Source: Rhodovastum sp963804495 | Lineage (GTDB): Bacteria; Pseudomonadota; Alphaproteobacteria; Acetobacterales; Acetobacteraceae | Assembly: GCA_963804495.1 (NCBI GenBank) | Contig: CAWDQN010000010.1 | Coordinates: forward strand, 62,001-126,000 | Length of the DNA stretch: 64,000 nucleotides | Reading direction: 5' to 3' | In this document: positions 47,955 through 56,984 of the stretch, piece after piece | How positions within the stretch are numbered: position 1 is the stretch's first letter | Layout: every line of letters starts with the position of its first letter | The notes under the pieces: generated by a model | What the model was told of the DNA's origin: nothing | Databases searched by the model: none | The model's input: only the letters and a program-made list of their open reading frames with translations | Made by a program: the position numbers and the translations under genes

Positions 47955-49445
47955 ATGTCCGAAACCGCCGGCGCACGCTCCGCCGCCACGGCGAGCACGG
48001 AAGCAACACCCGGGTTGCTCGACCAGATCCTGACCAACACCAAGCAGACGGCGCCGGACCGGGCGCAGGACCTGGTCAAGAACCTTGTCGAGCAGGCGCT
48101 GTCAGGCACCGTCACGTTCGACCGCAACCTCACCCGCACCTTCGACCAGGCGATCGCCGCCATCGACCGCAAGCTGTCCGCCCAGCTCAACGCGATCATG
48201 CACGATCCGAAGTTCCTCAAGCTCGAAGGAAGCTGGCGCGGACTGCATTATCTGGTGCAGAACTCGGAGACAGGAACATCGCTGAAGCTGCGCGTGCTCA
48301 ATGTGTCCAAGCGTGAGCTTGGCCGCGACCTGAGCAAGGCGGTCGAGTTCGACCAGAGCCAGATGTTCAAAAAGATCTACGAAAACGAGTTCGGCACCCC
48401 CGGCGGCGAGCCCTATGGGGCGTTGATCGGCGACTACGAATGGACCAGCCACCCTGATGACATCGAGACACTGCGCCTGATGTCCAACATCGCCGCCGGC
48501 GCCTTCGCGCCGTTCATTTCGGCGGCTGGCGCGGGCATGTTCGGGTTTAACGATTGGACCGAGCTGTCCAAGCCGCGCGACCTTGCAAAGATTTTCGAAA
48601 CGGCGGAATACGCCAAATGGCGCAGCTTCCGCGACAGCGAGGATGCCCGCTTCGTCAATCTCGTCATGCCCCGGGTGATCGCGCGCGTGCCCTACGGCAA
48701 GGCAACCAAGCCGATCGACGAGTTTGAGTACCAGGAGGCGCCGTACGACGAGACCGGTGCGCCACGGGCCCTGAGCCACCACGATTATTGCTGGTCCAAT
48801 GCCGCTTATGTCATGGCCGGGCGTCTGACCGACGCTTTCGCGAAATACGGGTTCTGCACGGCGATCCGGGGGGCCGAGGGCGGCGGCAAGGTGGAGAACC
48901 TGCCGACGCATACCTTCACCTCGGATGATGGCGACTCCGACATCAAATGCCCGACCGAAATCGGCATCACCGACCGGCGTGAGTGGGAACTGTCCAATCA
49001 GGGCTTCCTGCCGCTCTGCCACTACAAGAACACCGACTATGCGGTGTTCTTCGGCGGCCAGACGGTGCAGAAGCCGAAGAAATACGATCGCCCGGAAGCA
49101 ACCTCGAACGCGGCTATCTCGGCGCGCTTGCCCTACATGATGGCCAGCAGCCGGTTCGCGCATTATCTGAAAGTGATGGCGCGCGACAAGATCGGCAGCT
49201 TTATGGAGGCAAGCAATGTCGAAGGCTGGCTGAATCGATGGATTCAGAACTATGTCAATACCAATGAAAATGCCGGCCAGGACATGAAGGCCCGGTTCCC
49301 GTTGCGCGAGGCGCGGGTCGAGGTGAAGGAAATTCCCGGCAAGCCGGGCTCCTACAATGCCGTTGCTTATCTGCGCCCGTGGCTGCAGATGGAGGAGCTC
49401 ACAACCAGCATGCGCATGGTCGCGCGGATCCCGCAGCCATCCTAG
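47955..49445 (+). CDS. tssC: T6SS contractile sheath large subunit TssC
   Basis: This 496-residue protein has TssC/VipB/ImpC features: EGSWRGLHYLVQNSETGTSL, KAVEFDQSQMFKKIYENEFG, GEPYGALIGDYEW, ASSRFAHYLKVMARDKIGSF and the C-terminal REARVEVKEIPGKPGSYNAV. It is the true partner of TssB by position and conservation. A second, shorter-spaced paralogue follows at 49504. Confidence 0.97.
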   Translation: MSETAGARSAATASTEATPGLLDQILTNTKQTAPDRAQDLVKNLVEQALSGTVTFDRNLTRTFDQAIAAIDRKLSAQLNAIMHDPKFLKLEGSWRGLHYLVQNSETGTSLKLRVLNVSKRELGRDLSKAVEFDQSQMFKKIYENEFGTPGGEPYGALIGDYEWTSHPDDIETLRLMSNIAAGAFAPFISAAGAGMFGFNDWTELSKPRDLAKIFETAEYAKWRSFRDSEDARFVNLVMPRVIARVPYGKATKPIDEFEYQEAPYDETGAPRALSHHDYCWSNAAYVMAGRLTDAFAKYGFCTAIRGAEGGGKVENLPTHTFTSDDGDSDIKCPTEIGITDRREWELSNQGFLPLCHYKNTDYAVFFGGQTVQKPKKYDRPEATSNAAISARLPYMMASSRFAHYLKVMARDKIGSFMEASNVEGWLNRWIQNYVNTNENAGQDMKARFPLREARVEVKEIPGKPGSYNAVAYLRPWLQMEELTTSMRMVARIPQPS

Positions 49446-49503
49446 CGGGCGCGCCGGCGGGCGGTGCTGCTGAACCCGCCCTCCGCCGGCCGAAACCCGG
49501 CCC

Positions 49504-51063
49504 ATGACGGACGAGCAAACACTTATTTTCTACCCGCCCCGCCCCCCCAGGCCATCAGACCAAGGCCTGCGGGCGAAGGTGCTCGCAGGCAAGATCTTCG
49601 GGGCGCAGAACGAGGGCGCCGCCGCTCGGCTGGCGGAATTCCTTCACGGTGCAGCGGACCTGCCGTCGGCGTTGATGGAATGGTTCGGGGCGGACCTCCC
49701 GGGTTTGCTCGCCGGTGGGCCCGACAGGGTGCGGGCCGCGTTCGACCGCGATATTGCCGCGATCGACGCGCTGTTGTCCGCCCAGCTCGACACGGTATTG
49801 CATGCCGAACGGCTGCAGCGGCTGGAGGGGCGGTGGCGCGGGCTGGACTGGCTGGTCGGGGGGATCGAGCCCGGCCGGCGGATCAAGACGCGGGTGCTGC
49901 AGGTCACCTGGGCCGAATTGTGCCGCGACCTCGAGCGGGCCCCGGAATTCGACCAAAGCGTGTTATTCCGCCGTATCTATGAAGACGAGTTCGGCATGCC
50001 CGGCGGTCAGCCGTTCGGCCTGCTGGTGATCGACCATGCCGTGCGGCACCGCACGGCGCCAGGCGCGCCGACCGACGATGTCGGTGCGCTGGCCCAGCTT
50101 TCCGCGGTCGCGGCGGCCGCTTTCGCCCCGGTTGTTCTGGCACTGCATCCCGCCGTGCTGGAGGTGGAACGGTTCAGCGACCTTGAGACGGTGCAGGATA
50201 TCGCCTCGCCGCTGCGCAACGACGACCACATGCGCTGGCGCAGCCTGGCCGGCAGGGCGGATATGCGCTTCGTCGCGATCACTCTGCCGCGACTGCTCGC
50301 CCGCCATCCATGGACCGACGATCCGGGCCGGGTCGATGGATTCCGCTACCGCGAATATGCCCCCGACGTGGCCAGCCGTGTCTGGATGAGTGCGGCCTAT
50401 GCCTTCGCGGCCGTGTCCTTGCGCGCGTTTGCCAATCATGGCTGGCCGGCCGATGTCCGCGGGGTGGAGATCGACCGGGTCGGCGGCGGTCTGGTGACCG
50501 ACATTGCCCCTGAACCCTTTGCCAGCGGGCCACCGGAGGCATGGCCGCGCACGGGCATCGAGTTCCGGCTGAGCGATCGGCAGGAGCGGGCCTTGGTGGA
50601 AATCGGATTGATGCCGGTCGCGGCTCTGCCGTTCGGGCCGGACCTGGTGTTCAGCGCCGTGCGCAGCATGCAGGCGCCGGCGAACTACACCGGCGCCTCG
50701 GCGGAGGTTGCGGAGGCGAATGCGCGGCTCTCCGCGCAGGTCAATTCGATCCTCTGCGCGTCGAGGTTCGCCCATCTGCTCAAGGTGATGGGACGGGACA
50801 TGGTGGGATCGTACCGCACCGCCGATGAGATCGAGCGGCGGCTGAAAATCTGGCTGCAGGGCTATGTCAACACCAACATCGCCAGCACCGGCGACTCCCG
50901 CGCCCGCTTCCCGCTGGTCGAGGGCGACGTGCAGGTGCGCGACCGGCTCGGCAAGCCCGGCACATTCACCTGCGTGATGCGGTTGCGGCCGCATTACCAG
51001 CTCGACGACGTCGCCACCACCTTCAACCTTGTGACTGAACTCGCCGCACCCGGCACGCGATAA
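49504..51063 (+). CDS. Second TssC-like sheath protein (ImpD type)
   Basis: This 519-residue paralogue of TssC shows WRGLDWLVGGIEPGRRIKTR, APEFDQSVLFRRIYEDEFGM, GQPFGLLVIDHAV, ASRFAHLLKVMGRDMVGSYR and FNLVTELAAP. Its middle part has diverged strongly from the 47955 gene. The same tandem arrangement (ImpC then ImpD) is known from the Rhizobium imp locus. It may occupy a special position in the sheath or baseplate, or act as a regulatory subunit; its role is not established. Start ATG 49504 lies 58 bp after tssC. Confidence 0.88.
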   Translation: MTDEQTLIFYPPRPPRPSDQGLRAKVLAGKIFGAQNEGAAARLAEFLHGAADLPSALMEWFGADLPGLLAGGPDRVRAAFDRDIAAIDALLSAQLDTVLHAERLQRLEGRWRGLDWLVGGIEPGRRIKTRVLQVTWAELCRDLERAPEFDQSVLFRRIYEDEFGMPGGQPFGLLVIDHAVRHRTAPGAPTDDVGALAQLSAVAAAAFAPVVLALHPAVLEVERFSDLETVQDIASPLRNDDHMRWRSLAGRADMRFVAITLPRLLARHPWTDDPGRVDGFRYREYAPDVASRVWMSAAYAFAAVSLRAFANHGWPADVRGVEIDRVGGGLVTDIAPEPFASGPPEAWPRTGIEFRLSDRQERALVEIGLMPVAALPFGPDLVFSAVRSMQAPANYTGASAEVAEANARLSAQVNSILCASRFAHLLKVMGRDMVGSYRTADEIERRLKIWLQGYVNTNIASTGDSRARFPLVEGDVQVRDRLGKPGTFTCVMRLRPHYQLDDVATTFNLVTELAAPGTR

Positions 51064-51146
51064 TGGGCCGATTCAGAACGATTCATCGAAGCGCCCCATT
51101 GCCAACGATCCCGCCGGCACGTTGAATCGCCCGATCAGGAGGACCG

Positions 51147-52502
51147 ATGCAAACGTCTGGGCAAAGTGAGGCTGGAAGGCTGTTTCGTGAAGGCAGTCTG
51201 ACCGGCGCCGTCACCGCGGCGAATGACGCGGTACGCAAGGCGCCGGCCGATCTTGGGGCGCGAATCCTGCTGGCGGAGCTTCTGGTGTTCGCGTCCAATC
51301 TGGCGCGCGCGGACATCATTCTCGATGCGTGCAGCGAGCTCGATCCGAGTGCCGCGATTGTCGTCGCCGAGTTCCGCCAGCTGGTGCGTGGCGAAATGGC
51401 CCGCCAGCAATTGTTTCGCGACGGCCGCGTGCCGGAATTCCTGGGCCAGCCGACCGCGGCGCAGCGGGCGGCGCTGGCCGCACTCGTGGCGCTGCGGCAT
51501 GGCGATACTGCCGAGGCGGGACGCTGCGCCGCCGAGGCCGAGGCCGTCCGCGTCCACCCCTCGGGCAGGACGGGGGACGCCGCCTTTGATGATTTGCGTG
51601 ACGGCGACGATCTTCTGGCGCCAAGTTTCGAGGCGATCACCACAACCGGCAAGTATTTCTGGATTCCTGCCGAGCGTGTTACCGACATCGTTTTCCATCC
51701 TGCCAAGCGGCCGCGCGACCTTTACTGGCGACGTGCGACGATGCAGGTGGCGGACGGACCGGACGGTGATGTGTACATTCCCGCAATCTATCCGACGGAG
51801 GGCATCCCGGCCGGGCGCCTGACCGACGAACTCCGGCTTGGCCGGGCCACCGATTGGCTGCCATGCGGCGACGGTGGCCCGACACGGGGCATCGGCGCGG
51901 CGACGATGCTGGTGGGCGAGGCGGCCCAGACGCTGCTGGAAATGACAACCCTCACGTTCAACCAGACGTTCATGAGCGATCGCGACCCCAGGCGCGACTC
52001 CGTTGACGGCACTTGGCGCGGCGTGCGCGGGCGGCCCCAGTTGCCGTTGCTCGACCGTCTTATCGATGTGGAACCGGATCTCCTCGCCGACCGACCGCTC
52101 TCGGCATCAGCGGCGGTCGCGGCGTTGCGGGCGAGCATCCGCAACGACCTGGAGGCGCTGCTGAACACGCGGCGTTGCTGGCGCTCCTGGGACCCGGCGC
52201 TCGCCGAGCTCAGGCTTTCACCGGTCGGCTTCGGGCTGCCGGATTTCGCCGGCGGCGCCTTCAACGACCCGCGCCGGCGCGAGGAATTGCGCCAGGAGGT
52301 GGAGGCCTGCATCCGTCGCTTCGAGCCCCGCTTCGCCAGCGTCAGCGTCGTGCTGGTCGACGCCGGCGAGCGGCTGAGTGCCACGCTGCGGCTGCGCATC
52401 GAGGCGCTGCTGCATGCCGAGCCCGCGCCGGAGCCGATCACCTTCGACACGCTGATCGACCCGATGACCACCGACGTGACCGTGCTGTCCGGCGAGGCCT
52501 GA
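51147..52502 (+). CDS. Fusion of TagJ (ImpE) and baseplate protein TssE (ImpF, gp25-like)
   Basis: This 451-residue protein contains two normally separate T6SS proteins. Residues 1-273 are TagJ/ImpE: a helical repeat start (AGRLFREGSLTGAVTAANDA), then TGKYFWIPAERVTDIVFHPA, RPRDLYWRRATM and YPTEG. From M276 (ATG 51972) the sequence reads as TssE: MSDRDPRRDSVDGT, PLLDRLIDVEPD, IRNDLEALLNTRRCW and the gp25 end with AGERLSATLRLRIEAL. No stop and no ribosome-binding site lie at the junction. TagJ links ClpV to the sheath; TssE is the essential gp25-like wedge protein. Fusion would tether a sheath-associated factor to the baseplate. A separate internal start at 51972 remains possible. Confidence 0.85.
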   Translation: MQTSGQSEAGRLFREGSLTGAVTAANDAVRKAPADLGARILLAELLVFASNLARADIILDACSELDPSAAIVVAEFRQLVRGEMARQQLFRDGRVPEFLGQPTAAQRAALAALVALRHGDTAEAGRCAAEAEAVRVHPSGRTGDAAFDDLRDGDDLLAPSFEAITTTGKYFWIPAERVTDIVFHPAKRPRDLYWRRATMQVADGPDGDVYIPAIYPTEGIPAGRLTDELRLGRATDWLPCGDGGPTRGIGAATMLVGEAAQTLLEMTTLTFNQTFMSDRDPRRDSVDGTWRGVRGRPQLPLLDRLIDVEPDLLADRPLSASAAVAALRASIRNDLEALLNTRRCWRSWDPALAELRLSPVGFGLPDFAGGAFNDPRRREELRQEVEACIRRFEPRFASVSVVLVDAGERLSATLRLRIEALLHAEPAPEPITFDTLIDPMTTDVTVLSGEA

Positions 52503-52506
52503 GTCG

Positions 52507-54333
52507 ATGTCGGACTCCCTGTACGCCCATTTTGACCGCGAGCTCAACGCGCTGCGCCGGCTGGCGAGCGAATTCGCCGAACAGAACCCGAAGATCGCCG
52601 GCCGGTTGCGGCTGAGCAAGGACGCGGTCGATGATCCGCATGTCGCCCGCTTGCTTGAAGGTGTCGCCTTCCTCGGGGCCCGTGTGCAGCATCGGCTGGA
52701 CAACGAATTCCCCGAGCTGACCGATGCGCTGCTCTCGGTGCTCTATCCGCATTATCTGGCGCCGCTGCCTTCGGTCGCGATCACCCGTTTCGCCGCCGAC
52801 CCTGCCATGCAAGGTCCGGCCCAGCTGCCGGCGGGCGTGGCCATCGAAACCGAACCCGTGCGCGGCGAGACCTGCCAGTTCCGCACCGCCACCCCGCTGA
52901 CGCTCTGGCCGATCGACATCGAGGCCGTCAGGCTATCGGGCATGCCGTTGCCGGCCCCGGCCAATCCGGCCGCCGAGAGTGCGGTCGCCTGTCTGCGGAT
53001 CAGCCTGCGCTGCGCCAATCCGCAAATGAGTTTCACCCAACTCGGCCTGGACCGGCTGCGCTTCTTCCTCGGCGGTGATCAGGGCGCGCAACTGCTGGAA
53101 CTTCTGGCGGCCCATGCCGTCTCGGTGGCCCTGGCCGATGATCCCGGTGACCCCAAGCCGGTGATCTTGCCGCCGTCGGTGTTGCAGCCGGTCGGCTTCG
53201 CGCCGGAGGAGGCGTTGCTGCCCTGGCCGGCCCGCTCCTTCTCCGGGTTTCGCCTGCTCAGCGAATATTTCGCCGCCCGCGAGAAATTCCTGTTCATCGA
53301 CATCACCCGGCTGGACGCCAAGACGCTGGTCGCGGCAGGCAACCGCATGGCTATTTTCATCTATCTGGACCGGATGGTGCCGGAGTTGGAGCGGGTGCTG
53401 GACGCCGGCAGTCTTGCGCTCGGCTGCACGCCGATCGTCAATCTGTTCGCGCAGCGCTGCGAGCCGATACCGCTCGATCACACGAGCATCGAATACCGCG
53501 TCGTGGCGGACGCGCGCCGCCCCGCCGGCATGGAGGTCTGGTCGGTCGAGCGGGTGCGGGAAAGCCTGCCCGGCGGCGGATTCCGGGCGTGGGAGCCTTT
53601 CCACCGGCTGACCCACGGCACCTCGCGGGACTCCGAAGACGCCGCTCCCGCCGGATTCTACGGCACCACCCGCCGCCCGTCGACCCGGCAGATCGGCGGC
53701 ACCGAGGTGTTCCTGCTCCCGCACGATCCGCAATTCGACCCTTCCCGCGAGGGCGGCGCCGTGTTGTCGGTCGATGCGCTGTGTTGCAATCGCGACCTGC
53801 CCGCGGCGCTGCCATTCGGCGGCGGTCGGCCGGCGCTGCGCCTGGTGGAGGGCGCCGCCATGGTCACCGGCCTGTCCTGCGTCACCGCGCCCACCCCCAC
53901 GCGGCGCCTGCCGTTGCAGGAACGCGGGTTCTGGCGGCTGATATCGCATCTCTCGCTCGGCCATCTCAGCGTCGTCGGCGGCCCGGCGGCGGCCGAGGCG
54001 CTGCGCGAGATGCTGCGCCTGTATGACTGCCGCGATACGGCGGAATCCCGCGCCTCCATTCGCGCCCTGCTGAGCGTTACCTCCAGCCCCGGCACGGCCC
54101 GGGTGCCGGCCGCCCGGGCTGGGGGCTTCTGCCGTGGCCTGGATGTGTGCCTCACGTTCGACGAACAGCTCTGGACCACCAACGGCCTGTATGTGCTGGC
54201 CTCGGTGCTGGATCGTTTCCTGGCTCTGCACACCACCGTAAACGCGTTCGTCCGCACCCGGGCCGTGCTGCGCGGACGCGCCGGCGTGGCGGCGAGCTGG
54301 CCCGCCCGCGCGGGCGGTCAGATCCTGCTGTGA
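52507..54333 (+). CDS. tssF: T6SS baseplate subunit TssF (ImpG)
   Basis: This 608-residue protein begins with the TssF signature LYAHFDRELNALRRLASEFA, ENPKIAGRLRL-type and RLLEGVAFLGARVQHRLDNE, then FPELTDALLSVLYPHYLAPLP. Later blocks GFRLLSEYFAAREKFLFIDI and CTPIVNLFAQRCEPIPLDHT are also diagnostic. TssF with TssG, TssE and TssK forms the baseplate wedge. It starts 4 bp after the TagJ-TssE stop and its own stop overlaps tssG. Confidence 0.96.
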   Translation: MSDSLYAHFDRELNALRRLASEFAEQNPKIAGRLRLSKDAVDDPHVARLLEGVAFLGARVQHRLDNEFPELTDALLSVLYPHYLAPLPSVAITRFAADPAMQGPAQLPAGVAIETEPVRGETCQFRTATPLTLWPIDIEAVRLSGMPLPAPANPAAESAVACLRISLRCANPQMSFTQLGLDRLRFFLGGDQGAQLLELLAAHAVSVALADDPGDPKPVILPPSVLQPVGFAPEEALLPWPARSFSGFRLLSEYFAAREKFLFIDITRLDAKTLVAAGNRMAIFIYLDRMVPELERVLDAGSLALGCTPIVNLFAQRCEPIPLDHTSIEYRVVADARRPAGMEVWSVERVRESLPGGGFRAWEPFHRLTHGTSRDSEDAAPAGFYGTTRRPSTRQIGGTEVFLLPHDPQFDPSREGGAVLSVDALCCNRDLPAALPFGGGRPALRLVEGAAMVTGLSCVTAPTPTRRLPLQERGFWRLISHLSLGHLSVVGGPAAAEALREMLRLYDCRDTAESRASIRALLSVTSSPGTARVPAARAGGFCRGLDVCLTFDEQLWTTNGLYVLASVLDRFLALHTTVNAFVRTRAVLRGRAGVAASWPARAGGQILL

Positions 54334-55409
54334 TCCCGGCCCCGGCTGAGTCGCGGGCGCGCCCCGGTCCCGTCGCCAGCCCGCTCGCCCGGCTGCGGGC
54401 GGAGCCGCGGCGCTTCACCTTCGACGCCGTGGTGCGGCTGGTATCGTTCAGCCGCCGCCGGGCCGATCCGGCCGAGGCGGCCCGCTACGCGACGGCGGCC
54501 GGGCTGGCCTTCCCGGCCGCCGAAGTCACCGACATCGTGGAGGCCGAGCCCGCGGCGCAACCGCTCGTCACCGTCGGCCTGATGGGCCTGACCGGGCCAT
54601 CCGGAGTGCTGCCCCGGCATTACAGCGACGCGGTGGTGGCCGCCCAGCGTGCCGGGTCGCGCTCGCTGGCGGGGTTCCTGGATGTGCTGTCCCACCGCAT
54701 GATCGCGGCCTTCGCGGCAGCGGGCGCCAAATACCGGCCGCACCGCGCGGCTGATGCCGCCGTGCTGGCTGAACCCCGCCCCTTGGACGGCGACCCGGTG
54801 GCGGCGGCGCTGCTGGCCCTTACGGGGTATGCCATTTCCGGGATGGCCGGGCGTCTGCCGGCGGGCGCCGCGGCGCTGCGCCACTATGCCGGCCTGTTCG
54901 CCGCTCACCCGCGCTCGGCCGACCGGCTGCAGGCGCTGGCGTCGGACTGGCTCGGCCGTCCCGTCCGGGTGCAGCAATTCGCCGGCGCCTGGCTTGCCGT
55001 GCCGCCGGACCAGCGCACGCGCATGCCGGTGGGCCTGTCACCCGGCGCCTTCACCCAGCTTGGCCTCGACGCGGCGGCCGGCATGCGCGCCTGGGACCAG
55101 CAGGCTCGCATCATGCTGCATATCGGACCGCTCGATCTACCGGCGTTCGAGCGGCTGCTGCCGGATCGGCCGGCGCTGGTCGCCCTGGTCGCGCTGGTCC
55201 GTGCCTATGTGGGCTTCGAGATCGGGTTTGCCGTCAACCTCGTGCTCGGCCGCGATTGCGTGCCCCCCCTGGCGCTGCGGGGCGATGCCGACCCGCCGCC
55301 ACGTCTGGGGTGGAACACCTGGCTGCCGCTCGCCGCCGGACGGGCCCGGCGCGCGGATGTCGCCGACGCTGTGTTCGAGGCCGAAATCGTGGAAGGACAG
55401 GCATCGTGA
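54330..55409 (+). CDS. tssG: T6SS baseplate subunit TssG (ImpH)
   Basis: This 359-residue protein has TssG features: RAEPRRFTFDAVVRLVSF near the N-terminus, VGLMGLTGPSGVLPRHYSD, SLAGFLDVLSHRMIAAFA and HIGPLDLPAFERLLPD with the C-terminal LGWNTWLPLAAGR. GTG 54330 overlaps the tssF stop (GTGA), which argues for coupled translation in the baseplate-wedge operon. Longer in-frame readings run through tssF and are not conserved. Confidence 0.93.
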   Translation: MIPAPAESRARPGPVASPLARLRAEPRRFTFDAVVRLVSFSRRRADPAEAARYATAAGLAFPAAEVTDIVEAEPAAQPLVTVGLMGLTGPSGVLPRHYSDAVVAAQRAGSRSLAGFLDVLSHRMIAAFAAAGAKYRPHRAADAAVLAEPRPLDGDPVAAALLALTGYAISGMAGRLPAGAAALRHYAGLFAAHPRSADRLQALASDWLGRPVRVQQFAGAWLAVPPDQRTRMPVGLSPGAFTQLGLDAAAGMRAWDQQARIMLHIGPLDLPAFERLLPDRPALVALVALVRAYVGFEIGFAVNLVLGRDCVPPLALRGDADPPPRLGWNTWLPLAAGRARRADVADAVFEAEIVEGQAS

Positions 55410-56911
55410 CCGGCTGGAGTGGCGGCTATGTTGCCGACATCACGTATATCGAAGGTTTCTACAGCCAGCAGTCGCCGGCCCGCATGGCGCTGGCGTGCCT
55501 GATCGGCAATGTCGCCGTCGACCTGCCCGGCCCCGACGATCCCGCGCATTACATCGAAGTCGGCTGCGGCCGGGGCATGGGGGCGCTGCTGATCGCCGCC
55601 TCCAACCCGGCCTGGCGGATCACGGCCATCGACTACAACCCGGCGCATATCGCCATTGGACTCGGTCTCGCGCGCGCTGCCGGCCTCGACAACATCCAAT
55701 TCCTCGAGGCCGACCTCGTGACGCTGGCCGGCAGCGACACCGCGCGGCGCCTTCCGCAGGCCGATTTCATTAGCATGCACGGGGTGTGGACCTGGGTGGG
55801 GCCGGAAGTGCGCGCCGGCATCGTGCGGCTGCTGGGCGAGAAAACCTGTCCGGGCGGGGTGGTGCATGTCAGCTACAACGCCTTGCCGGCCTGGCAGGGC
55901 GCGCTGGGGTTGCAGCGCTTGATTTACGAGACCGGCATCCGCACCGTCGGACGCAGCGACCGCCAGGCCGCCGCGGGTCTCGCGCTGGCGCGCGATATCA
56001 AGGAGGCCGGCGGCCATTTCCTGAGCGAAAGCGGGCTGGCAAGCGATCTGCTGGCGCGGACCGATCAGATGTTGCCGGAGTACGTCTCCCACGAATACAT
56101 GAACACGTATTGGGCGCCGGCGTTTCATGCCGATGTCGTGGCGGCGATGGGACAGGCGAAGCTCGAGTGGGTGGCATCGGCCAACCCGCTGGAGAATTTC
56201 CCCGAGCTGATGCTCACCGACGGCCAGCGCGGCCTGCTCGATCGCTTCGACGATCCGCTCATGCGCGAACTTATCAAGGACATGTGCCTGCCGCGCCATC
56301 TCCGCCACGACGTGTTTGTGCGCGGTGCGCGGCGCATTTCCAACGCCGCGCGCGACGCCGCAATCGGGCAGCTGACGCTTGCCCCGCTGGTGACCCAGTC
56401 GGAACTGAAGACGAGTCTCCAGGTGCCCGCCGGGCTGGCCGAAATGAGCGACACACTGCAGGATATGATGACCGCCTCGCTGCAAGGGCCCAGCACGATC
56501 GCGACTTTGCTGGCACGCGCGCCAGGGCGCAGCAACCCGCCGGAACTGGCGGGCGCGCTCATTGGCACACAGCAATCGCAGATCGTGGTGCGCCCGGGCA
56601 CCGCGCAGCCGGCATCGGCCGATCGCCTCAACCGCGTCCTCGGCGCGCGCGTGCGCACGCTGACAGACCCGATCGTGTCCGGCGGTCTTGCGTCGGGGCA
56701 GCTCGGCACCGGGTTGATGACCCCGCAGCTGGTTCAGTTCATCGCCGGCCGCCTGCTCGGGGGCGAACGCGAAGATGCTGCCGAAGCCTGGATTGAAGCC
56801 CTGAGCACCGACATTCCGCCTGAAAATCATGAGACTTTGCGTTCGCTTGTGTGCACGGCCATCGAGAAGCGCGTTCCCTTGCTGCGCCAGCTTGGGATTG
56901 TGCCGCCATGA
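55406..56911 (+). CDS. SAM-dependent methyltransferase with regulatory domain, T6SS-embedded
   Basis: This 501-residue protein has a class I methyltransferase domain with the SAM motif EVGCGRGMGALLIAAS (about residues 50-65), AIDYNPAHIAIGLGLARAAG and FISMHGVWTWVGPEVRAGIV. A helical C-terminal half follows that resembles methyltransferase regulatory domains (PF10119 type). The GTG start at 55406 overlaps the tssG stop. It sits between tssG and vgrG on the same strand, so it is transcribed with the T6SS. The target is unknown: an effector, a baseplate protein or something unrelated to secretion. Confidence 0.82.
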   Translation: MTGWSGGYVADITYIEGFYSQQSPARMALACLIGNVAVDLPGPDDPAHYIEVGCGRGMGALLIAASNPAWRITAIDYNPAHIAIGLGLARAAGLDNIQFLEADLVTLAGSDTARRLPQADFISMHGVWTWVGPEVRAGIVRLLGEKTCPGGVVHVSYNALPAWQGALGLQRLIYETGIRTVGRSDRQAAAGLALARDIKEAGGHFLSESGLASDLLARTDQMLPEYVSHEYMNTYWAPAFHADVVAAMGQAKLEWVASANPLENFPELMLTDGQRGLLDRFDDPLMRELIKDMCLPRHLRHDVFVRGARRISNAARDAAIGQLTLAPLVTQSELKTSLQVPAGLAEMSDTLQDMMTASLQGPSTIATLLARAPGRSNPPELAGALIGTQQSQIVVRPGTAQPASADRLNRVLGARVRTLTDPIVSGGLASGQLGTGLMTPQLVQFIAGRLLGGEREDAAEAWIEALSTDIPPENHETLRSLVCTAIEKRVPLLRQLGIVPP

Positions 56912-56984
56912 CGGCAGGGTTTCGGGGTAAGCCCTGGCCTTCCTGTTCCATCGTTGCCGCCCATGGTCGGCAGTGTAGGGTCTG

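Noticed and set aside
56930..56949. A further copy of the dispersed repeat after the methyltransferase gene.
   Set aside because: Only AGCCCTGGCCTTCC and a vague left half are preserved, too little to list as a feature. It is mentioned as a trace in the repeat finding.
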